The notes below the pieces were generated by a model. The model ran no database searches. It saw nothing but the letters and a program-made list of their open reading frames with translations, and was not told the DNA's origin. A stretch of DNA of 64,000 nt. Origin: Myxococcales bacterium. GTDB lineage: Bacteria; Myxococcota; B64-G9. How positions within the stretch are numbered: the first letter of the stretch is position 1; each line of letters starts with the position of its first letter. The position numbers and the translations under genes were made by a program. The stretch covers positions 1 through 64,000 of the forward strand of contig JAAZNF010000001.1 in NCBI GenBank assembly GCA_012798435.1, given 5' to 3'. This document shows positions 58,420 to 64,000 of this stretch, piece by piece.

Positions 58420-58809
58420 ATGAGCAAGACGGAGAGGAATCTGCCGCTCATCCTGGTGGCCGACGACGATCTGGAGATCCAGAAGATGGTCGAGGCCGCG
58501 CTGAAGTCCATCGGCGCGCCGCTGGTCTTCGCCTCCTCCGGCGACGAGGCCGTCGAGAAGTTCCTCACCGAGAAGCCGCGCCTGGTCATCCTGGACGTGA
58601 TGATGCCCGGGCTCTCCGGCTGGGAGGTGGTCAAGTACATCCGCGAACGCGACCCGGAGAAGAAGACGCTGATCCTCATGCTCACCGGCATCGGCGAGCG
58701 CCTCAACGCCGCCACCTCGCCGCTCATCGGGGCGGACGACTTTTTGGACAAGCCCTTCGCCTTCGCCACCCTGGCCGAGAAGGTCCGCCGCCTGCTGGAA
58801 AAGACCTGA
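58420..58809 (+). CDS. Single-domain response regulator (CheY-like)
   Basis: The 129-aa protein is one receiver domain: LILVADDDLEIQKMVEAAL with the acidic triad, D59 in RLVILDVMMPGLSGWE, the Thr in LILMLTGIGE and Lys in DFLDKPFAF. AAGGAG lies 8 nt before ATG 58420. No output domain is present, so it signals by binding partners or passes phosphate in a relay. It shares a control region with the REC-PATAN gene. Confidence 0.96.
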   Translation: MSKTERNLPLILVADDDLEIQKMVEAALKSIGAPLVFASSGDEAVEKFLTEKPRLVILDVMMPGLSGWEVVKYIRERDPEKKTLILMLTGIGERLNAATSPLIGADDFLDKPFAFATLAEKVRRLLEKT

Positions 58810-58999
58810 ACGTTCGCCACGCAACCATCCCGGCGCCTCTGGTGCCGCGCGCATCGCACGCTTTTGATCGACCTGGATCGTTGCGATATTTGCCCGGCGA
58901 GGTTGCCTTTGGGACTGAAGTCGCGTTCCCGCGCGCCAGGCTGCCTCACCGGTGTCGGCCCCATGACCCGTTGAACACTCGATGAAGGGTTCGCGTTTT

Positions 59000-59039
59000 C
59001 GTCTGGCCGCACTCGCTCTTTCGGCGTTGCGGTCAGACG
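59000..59039. repeat. 40-bp hairpin repeat, copy B
   Basis: CGTCTGGCCGC pairs with GCGGTCAGACG (one G-T wobble) around an 18-nt loop. It matches 36322-36361 at 34 of 40 positions. It lies just before the stop of the converging MYXO-CTERM gene; the rest of 58810-59050 shows nothing clear. Confidence 0.7.
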
Positions 59040-59050
59040 CCAGATGTCGC

Positions 59051-61180
59051 TTATCGCGCCTGGCCGCGGCGGCGCAGCAGCAGCAAGGCCGGCAGCCACA
59101 GCAGCCCGCCCGGAGGCTGGTGGGCGCAACCGGCGCCCTGCGGCTCTTCGGACAGGACCTTTTGCAGCTCGCCCGCGGGCTCCGGGTCCGAGCGCAGCGG
59201 CGTCACCCGATGGAGCGCGCCGTCCAGCACCCAACCCTGACCGGTCACGTCCAGGGTGCGGTAGTCGCCGATCTTGCGGGCGCGCGCCTGGAGGTGGTGC
59301 CGGCCCTGGTCGACGGGGAGCGCGAACTCGGCCACCGGCCCGGTACGGAACGGGCTCCAGAACCCCCGGTCGGCCCGCACCTGGATCTCCTCGCCCGGCG
59401 CCACCGCGAAATGCGCCTTCTGGCCATCCCACCATAGCAGCTCGGCCGGACCCGCCGGGGGAGGCGGTGGCGGCGGAGAAAATGACAGGTTGGCGTAGAT
59501 GGACATGAAGTCGTAGTAGTTGGTGCCGCTGCGCTTTGCGTCTCCTTGCAGCGACAGCACCTGCAGCACGAAGCCCTGCAGGTCGGGGATGGCGATCTCG
59601 TCCAGCGCGCCCGAGAGTTGGGGCAGGGCGATGGCCAGCAGGCGCGGGATGGCCTCCTGGATGCGCGCAGGCTCCTCGGCCAGGAGCTCGTAACGGATGA
59701 GCTGGGGATTGGTCACCACCACGCTGTTCTCGTCCAGGATGGGGATCACCCGGTTGTCCGGGGTGAACTGCAGCGCCAGGCGCACCTCGAGATCCTGGGC
59801 GATGGAGAGCAGGAGCAGCCAGCGCCCATGGAGCTTCATCCAGAAGTCGAGCCGCAGGCCGGGCAAGAACACGTACAGGATGGGCTCGTCCACCGAGCCG
59901 TCGGGCCGGAAGCTGCCGCGCCCCACCTGGATGTTCGGCGGGTGCAACGGGTGCATCTCCAGGCGCACCGGCAGATTCGCGCCCTCCGAAAGGTCGGCGA
60001 CCGAAGGCAGGATGAGCGAGAGCGTCTGCGACGAGAGCAGGTCCAGCCCGTAGGAGTCGATGGTCAGGCACAGGAAGCCGCTGCGCCACACCTGGTAGAT
60101 GAGGTGGTCCAGGTACTTGTCGGCGATGGCCACGCCCAGCATGTAGGGGTCGCCACGCCCCGGGATCACCGCGCCGAAGTTCAGCGTGGGCGCCGCGCCC
60201 ACCGGCGGGATCTCGGAGGGGTCCGGCTCGGGCACGCAGGCGGCGCGATCGGAATAGCTTCCGCCGATCACCCGCAGATCCAGGCCCTCCGCGCGCACGA
60301 AGGGCTGGGTGCCCACCGGCTGGGCCTGCCCCGGGGTGATCAGGAGATCGATCCAGGCCGTGTTGCCGGGGGCGACAGAAGCTAGCAGCTCGCCCAGCTG
60401 CACCCGCCCCGCCAGGCCCTGGGGTTTCACCAGGCAGCGGCCGCCGCTCTGGCAGAAGCCGCCGCTGCAAAACGAGGGGCTGGGGCAACCCGATAGGTAG
60501 AAGTCGCACGGCAGGCAGGTCTGCTCGGAGACGAGCTTGTCGACCTCCTGGTTGATGCGCGGGCCGATCTGGGAGTTCAGGACCCCGGTGATGTAGTCCT
60601 TCAGGAGTTCGAGCAGCCAGTCGTACACCGCCGGGCACTGGATGTCGTACTCGCGGCTCTCGAGGGTGATGGTCATGTCGGCCACGTCGAAGGTGAAGAA
60701 CCCTGTGGCGTTGTCCGCCATCAGCACCACCAGGGCGTTGATGAGCTTGTTGCGGATGTTCAGGGGAAAGCCGCAGTGGCCCAGCGCCGAGTCGATGGTG
60801 ATGGTGCCGGAGACGTTGATGTGGGCGGAGAGGTTCACCCGGTCGGGGGAGACGAGCGTCAGGGCCGAGTCCAGCAGGTCCACGTGGAGGGGGCAGGGGG
60901 TCTGACAGATGGTGAGGTTCACGCCCAGGATGGAGGTGTTGCTGGTCGGCAGGTTGAAGTTGAGGCCGTCCTCGAGCAGGGATTCCAGGATCACCGGCAG
61001 GTTCTGGCTCACGTACTGCAAGGCCGAGGGGTTGAGCCGCAGCTGGGCCCCGTCGTACACCCGGGGCTGGGCGGGGAACGGGCCCGTCAACTTTCCGGCG
61101 CAGCCGCCGCAGCTGGTGTCGGAACAGGCGCAGGCGAGCAGCAAACCCAAGGCAGCGCCGAGGCGCAGGCAGGCTTTCAT
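59051..61180 (-). CDS. MYXO-CTERM lipoprotein, paralogue 2
   Basis: The 709-aa product starts at ATG 61180 (GGAGGG upstream) with a lipoprotein signal (LGAALGLLLACAC). The C-terminus is MYXO-CTERM-like: GAGCAHQPPGG, a hydrophobic stretch LLWLPALLLL and RRRG. It aligns along its whole length with the protein at 45019: the cysteine cluster CLPCDFYLSGCPSPSFC, then PEPDPSEIPP, FTPDNRVIPI, QGDAKRSGTNYYDF and KIGDYRTLDV. A polyproline run (PPPPPPP) splits the main body from the last beta domain. The role is unknown; it is presumably surface-exposed. It is divergent from the pgsC-pgsW genes. Confidence 0.85.
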   Translation of the reverse strand: MKACLRLGAALGLLLACACSDTSCGGCAGKLTGPFPAQPRVYDGAQLRLNPSALQYVSQNLPVILESLLEDGLNFNLPTSNTSILGVNLTICQTPCPLHVDLLDSALTLVSPDRVNLSAHINVSGTITIDSALGHCGFPLNIRNKLINALVVLMADNATGFFTFDVADMTITLESREYDIQCPAVYDWLLELLKDYITGVLNSQIGPRINQEVDKLVSEQTCLPCDFYLSGCPSPSFCSGGFCQSGGRCLVKPQGLAGRVQLGELLASVAPGNTAWIDLLITPGQAQPVGTQPFVRAEGLDLRVIGGSYSDRAACVPEPDPSEIPPVGAAPTLNFGAVIPGRGDPYMLGVAIADKYLDHLIYQVWRSGFLCLTIDSYGLDLLSSQTLSLILPSVADLSEGANLPVRLEMHPLHPPNIQVGRGSFRPDGSVDEPILYVFLPGLRLDFWMKLHGRWLLLLSIAQDLEVRLALQFTPDNRVIPILDENSVVVTNPQLIRYELLAEEPARIQEAIPRLLAIALPQLSGALDEIAIPDLQGFVLQVLSLQGDAKRSGTNYYDFMSIYANLSFSPPPPPPPAGPAELLWWDGQKAHFAVAPGEEIQVRADRGFWSPFRTGPVAEFALPVDQGRHHLQARARKIGDYRTLDVTGQGWVLDGALHRVTPLRSDPEPAGELQKVLSEEPQGAGCAHQPPGGLLWLPALLLLRRRGQAR

Positions 61181-61203
61181 GAGTTCCCTCCGCGGTTGGA
61201 AGG

Positions 61204-61233
61204 AGCCTACCACCACCCGAGCCCGTGGCTCAA
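61204..61233 (-). promoter_or_regulatory. Possible promoter of MYXO-CTERM paralogue 2
   Basis: Minus strand: TTGAGC, 18 nt, TAGGCT, leader about 17 nt. Confidence 0.45.
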
Positions 61234-61260
61234 GCGGCGGAAGCGGCCGGTCAATTGTGC

Positions 61261-61289
61261 TTGCTCCGCTTCCGGTCCGGCGCTAACAT
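61261..61289 (+). promoter_or_regulatory. Possible promoter of pgsC-pgsW
   Basis: TTGCTC, 17 nt, TAACAT, leader about 55 nt. Confidence 0.4.
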
Positions 61290-61349
61290 CCGGCCCGGCG
61301 CAATGCCTCGGCGCGGCGCGCGAGCGCAACCCGCGCGGGAGCGACGTCA

Positions 61350-61838
61350 GTGGAACACTACATCCCCTCGTCGGAGAACCTCATCACCAACGCCATCGGC
61401 ATCGGGCTGGTGGTGAGCTTGATCTTCTCGGAGAGCATGGGGCTGGCCGCCGGCGGCATGGTGGTGCCGGGCTACATCGCGCTCAACCTGCGCGATCCCA
61501 TAAAGGTCCTCATGACCTTGCTGCTGGGCATCGCCACCTACTTCATCGTGCGCCTCATCGCCCAGTTCACCATCCTGTTCGGCCGGCGCCGCACCGTGGT
61601 CATCATCCTGGTGGGTTTCCTGCTCGGGGCCTTCTTCCGCAGCCCCTTCATGTCGTTACCGCTGGGGCAGCTCTCGCTGGACCTCGGCGCCATCGGCTAC
61701 ATCATCCCGGGCCTGGTGGCCCTGTGGATCGATCGCCAGGGCCTGGTCGAGACCAGCGCCACGCTGATCACCTCTGGGGTGCTGGTGAAGCTCGTCATGA
61801 TCGTCATCTACGGCGGGGAGATGTACGAATGGCTCTGA
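61350..61838 (+). CDS. pgsC: PgsC/CapC-like poly-gamma-glutamate membrane protein
   Basis: The 162-aa protein starts at GTG 61350 (GGGAG upstream) and has four to five hydrophobic segments. The early SESMGLAAGGMVVPGYIAL is the hallmark of CapC/PgsC, the membrane partner of the poly-gamma-glutamate ligase. Later segments include LGAIGYIIPGLVALWIDRQG. Length is close to the Bacillus protein (149 aa). The ligase gene pgsB/capB and the export gene pgsA are not in the window. The next gene overlaps its end by 10 bp. Confidence 0.9.
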   Translation: MEHYIPSSENLITNAIGIGLVVSLIFSESMGLAAGGMVVPGYIALNLRDPIKVLMTLLLGIATYFIVRLIAQFTILFGRRRTVVIILVGFLLGAFFRSPFMSLPLGQLSLDLGAIGYIIPGLVALWIDRQGLVETSATLITSGVLVKLVMIVIYGGEMYEWL

Positions 61839-63013
61839 TCTGGAGGCCCGGCAAGGCCAGCCGCGGGGTGCTGTTGCTCACCGCGGCCCTGGCGGTGATG
61901 GGGTACCTCCTGGTCGAGGGCTTCCCCCAGAAGGTCAAGAAGGCCCACTACAGCGAGAAGCTGCGCGCCGCGCGCCAGATGGAGAAGGGTATGGAGGCCA
62001 TCCGCCAGGCGCGCCTGGCCATCTTCGGCCGCATCAACCCCGAGACCGACCCCGCCGGCACGGGGATGATCGGCGAGCCGCTCACGCCGATCACCTCCAA
62101 GGCCGGCAAACTCTCGGCCAAGCAGGCCGCGGCCAACCCCAACTTCGCAGCGCTCCTGGTGCAGTTCTACAAGAAGGCCGGCCTGAAAGAGGGCGACGTG
62201 GTGGCCCTGGCCTTCTCGGGCTCGTTTCCCTCGCTCAACCTGGCCGCTCTGACCGCCGCGGAAACTCTCAAGCTGAAACCGGTGCCCATCGTCTCCCTGT
62301 CGGCCTCACAGTTCGGAGCCAACAACCCCGAGTTCACCTGGCTGGACATGGAGCGGATTCTGTTCGAGAAGGGCCTCATTCGCACCCGCTCGGTGGCAGC
62401 GTCACTCGGCGGCCACGAGGACCGCGGCAAGGGTCTGAGCCCGGAGGGCGTGCGCTTGCTGCGGGAGGCCATCCGGCGAAACCCGGGGGTCGAGTTCATC
62501 GACCCGGCCTCGCTGAGCGCGAGCATCGACCTGCGCACCAACGTCTACCAGGAGGCCGCGGGGGACAAACCCATCGCGGCCTACGTCAACGTCGGCGGCG
62601 GCATCGGCAGCGTGGGCAGCACCCTGGTCAAGCAATCCTTCAAGCCCGGGCTCAACCTGTCGGTGCCCGAGGCAGCGGGCTTGGCCGACTCGGTGATGAC
62701 CCGCATGGCGAAGAACGGCGTCCCGGTCATCCATCTCGTTTACATCGAAAAGCTGGCCCGGCAGCACGGCATCATCATCCATCCCGATCGCCGTGGCCGG
62801 GCGGGCGAGGGCCGGCTGTTTCTGGCCAAGGGCTACAACCTGTACATCGTGTGGGGGGTGCTGGCCGGCCTGTGCCTCTCGCTCTTCGTGTTGCTGCGGC
62901 TCGACTTTCGCACCTACATGCTCCGCTTCGTGGGCATGCTCTCCCACCCCCGGAAACGGAACGGTGGCGAAGGGGCGCCGCAGGGCAGCGTCCCACCGGC
63001 GCCTCGCCCCTGA
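61829..63013 (+). CDS. pgsW: Poly-gamma-glutamate system protein (PgsW-like)
   Basis: The 394-aa protein starts at ATG 61829, overlapping pgsC by 10 bp. A membrane anchor (about 14-30, VLLLTAALAVMGYLL) precedes a soluble domain with GDVVALAFSGSFPSLNLAAL, PIVSLSASQFGANNPEFTW, and YVNVGGGIGSVGSTLVK. A second membrane helix (about 348-368, LYIVWGVLAGLCLSLFVLL) lies near the C-terminus. This fits the poly-gamma-glutamate system protein family found next to capC in several phyla. Its biochemistry is not known. With no ligase beside it, the pair may make or move something other than a capsule. Confidence 0.85.
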   Translation: MALIWRPGKASRGVLLLTAALAVMGYLLVEGFPQKVKKAHYSEKLRAARQMEKGMEAIRQARLAIFGRINPETDPAGTGMIGEPLTPITSKAGKLSAKQAAANPNFAALLVQFYKKAGLKEGDVVALAFSGSFPSLNLAALTAAETLKLKPVPIVSLSASQFGANNPEFTWLDMERILFEKGLIRTRSVAASLGGHEDRGKGLSPEGVRLLREAIRRNPGVEFIDPASLSASIDLRTNVYQEAAGDKPIAAYVNVGGGIGSVGSTLVKQSFKPGLNLSVPEAAGLADSVMTRMAKNGVPVIHLVYIEKLARQHGIIIHPDRRGRAGEGRLFLAKGYNLYIVWGVLAGLCLSLFVLLRLDFRTYMLRFVGMLSHPRKRNGGEGAPQGSVPPAPRP

Positions 63014-63096
63014 GGTGCGAATCTCAGGATGTCGCAAGGGGGCTCGTCCCCTTGAACCCCCGGTACCTCACCCCGAAATCATCCTCTCCATCGAAG

Positions 63097-63210
63097 ATGA
63101 AGGGAATGTCTGCATTCCCTTCATGGATGCCAGGACAACTGGAGCCCGACCGCTGTCAGTGGCGAGCGAAGCGATCGAAGACCATTGACAGCACAGGTCG
63201 GGCGGAGGCT
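63097..63210 (+). repeat. Structured dispersed repeat, copy 3 (plus orientation)
   Basis: A perfect 12-bp hairpin (ATGAAGGGAATG, 4-nt loop; 63097-63124) precedes GGAG, CCCGACC, GCTGTCAGTGG, a 19-nt loop, CCATTGACAGC, the ACA bulge, GGTCGGG and GGCT. Relative to copies 1 and 2 the inner helix shows one further compensated pair (G-C to T-A) and one G-T wobble. It lies in sense 84 bp after pgsW, in the 260-bp gap 63014-63273; nothing else is evident there. Confidence 0.8.
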
Positions 63211-63273
63211 ACACCGTAAAGCAGCCGCGCCCTGGGCCACTTTCGCGAAGCGAATCCCGACGGGACTGCGGGA

Positions 63274-63774
63274 TCAGAGGTGCTTGAGCAGGAACTGGGT
63301 CAGCAGCTCCTCGTCGCTGGGCTCCGGCTTCTGCTCGCCGGCCCCTGGCGCCGCCGGCTCCTCGGGCTTCACCGCGGGCAGATTGGGCTGGGTGCGCCGG
63401 TCGGAGAGCGAGAGGTTCTTTCCCGCCGGGGCCTTCTTGGCGGTGAGCAGGACCGGGGCGGCCGCCGGCGGGGGCGTCTCGATCTTGACCTCGCCCATGA
63501 ACCCTTCCTGGATGGCGTACACCACGTCGCCGACGATCACCGACTCGCCGCAGCGCTCCACCCCCATCTGGCGCAGCTGCTCGGCGGTCTTGACCTTGCC
63601 GATGAGCTTCTGCTGGTCCTCGCCGCTCTCGACCTTGACGAAGCGCACCGCCTCGACCAGATCCAGTATTCGCCCGTCGGCCTTGATGGTGATGCGGTTG
63701 TTCTCGAGGGAAACCTTGTCCTGCTCGACCCAGGCGGTCAGCGTCTCCTGCGAGATGAAGAGGTACCGCACCAT
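63274..63774 (-). CDS. Hypothetical protein
   Basis: The 166-aa protein starts at ATG 63774 (MVRYLFISQETLTAWVEQDK) with GGGAGG about 14 nt upstream. There is no signal peptide. Residues 1-105 look like a compact alpha/beta domain (TIKADGRILDLVEAVRFVKVE in part, MGVERCGESVIVGDVVYAI in part). The rest is a Pro/Ala/Glu tail ending EELLTQFLLKHL. The opening reads like proteins that bind a partner through a short beta domain; no family is recognised. It follows a partial gene by 54 bp in the same direction. Confidence 0.7.
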   Translation of the reverse strand: MVRYLFISQETLTAWVEQDKVSLENNRITIKADGRILDLVEAVRFVKVESGEDQQKLIGKVKTAEQLRQMGVERCGESVIVGDVVYAIQEGFMGEVKIETPPPAAAPVLLTAKKAPAGKNLSLSDRRTQPNLPAVKPEEPAAPGAGEQKPEPSDEELLTQFLLKHL

Positions 63775-63828
63775 GCTCTCTCGTAACCTCCCATCACAAA
63801 AGCAGAATATCACCAGCGCCCGAAGCGG

Positions 63829-64000
63829 TCAAGGAAGCGGCCGGCCGGCCCGCTGGATGTTGAGGCCCAGCACTGGCCAGTCCCGGTAGGAGAGGCTGCG
63901 CTTCACGAACGTGGCGAGTGGCTCGTCGATGACGCGGCGGATCTTCTTGGGCACGGCGTGGCGCAGGTAAACGCCGTCGGGCTTCCTCACCACGATGCCC
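63829..64000 (-). CDS. C-terminal fragment of a gene running off the window
   Basis: The last 56 codons and stop are visible on the minus strand: IVVRKPDGVYLRHAVPKK, then VIDEPLATFVKRSLSYRDWP, ending IQRAGRPLP. Codon use is normal. The piece is too short for a family assignment. It is the upstream neighbour, likely in one operon, of the hypothetical gene at 63274. Confidence 0.6.
   Translation of the reverse strand, partial: GIVVRKPDGVYLRHAVPKKIRRVIDEPLATFVKRSLSYRDWPVLGLNIQRAGRPLP

Overview
This 64 kb window is GC-rich (by eye about two thirds G+C) and contains only chromosomal-type genes. I see no transposase, integrase, phage gene, CRISPR array, tRNA or rRNA. Several traits point to the Myxococcota or a close relative. 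Two lipoproteins end in a MYXO-CTERM-like tail. There is an AgmX/TonB-like protein with zinc-ribbon and GYF domains, a short ribbon-helix-helix protein of a type common in deltaproteobacteria, and PEGA proteins with a conserved WWFWT membrane tail. Lipoproteins and cysteine-rich surface proteins are abundant, and MshEN, PATAN and PilZ response regulators are present. The species cannot be named from sequence alone.

Layout. 1-3.0 kb (minus): an acyl-CoA dehydrogenase followed by a coiled-coil membrane protein cut by the window edge. 3.5-11.7 kb (plus): a tight five-gene operon of two Ntn-hydrolase-type proteins, an outer-membrane protein, a DUF819-like carrier and a sphingosine-1-phosphate-lyase-like PLP enzyme. 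It could form an N-acyl-amide or sphingolipid scavenging pathway. 12-18.6 kb: an RHH regulator, a small exported protein, an OmpA-type porin and a 1299-residue cysteine-rich repeat lipoprotein. 18.9-23.6 kb: a diguanylate cyclase, a membrane protein, and an FHA sigma-54 activator translationally coupled to a CBM9-like lipoprotein. 23.7-30.7 kb: PEGA and FN3 proteins, a small lipoprotein, an endonuclease-IV-like TIM barrel, an HD hydrolase and a second PEGA protein. 30.8-37.2 kb: a spermidine-synthase-like membrane protein with a lipase, a zinc ribbon, cardiolipin synthase and an unknown protein. 37.4-42.9 kb: a TPR protein, a lamin-tail lipoprotein and a BamE-like lipoprotein. 42.9-44.9 kb: a NarL-type two-component system. 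45-47.8 kb: a MYXO-CTERM lipoprotein and an Imm-like protein. 48-50.7 kb: ribBA-ribH-nusB plus a peptidase-M17-N-like gene. 50.8-58.8 kb: signalling proteins (MshEN-REC-TPR, AgmX-like, RelA/SpoT-type HD, PilZ-REC, REC-PATAN, single REC). 59-64 kb: the second MYXO-CTERM lipoprotein, pgsC-pgsW and two minor genes.

Two non-coding observations are the least expected. (1) A dispersed structured repeat occurs at least three times (18.7, 36.5 and 63.1 kb). Its long bulged stem shows compensatory base changes between copies, and each copy is preceded by a perfect hairpin whose sequence differs completely. A second, 40-bp hairpin repeat occurs at 36.3 and 59.0 kb. (2) Several genes have a promoter -10 box only 6-10 nt before the start codon and no Shine-Dalgarno, suggesting leaderless mRNAs. 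Many recognisable promoters share the form TTGACA-N17/18-TAnnnT. All functional statements rest on reading the sequence and on memory of protein families; no database search was possible.
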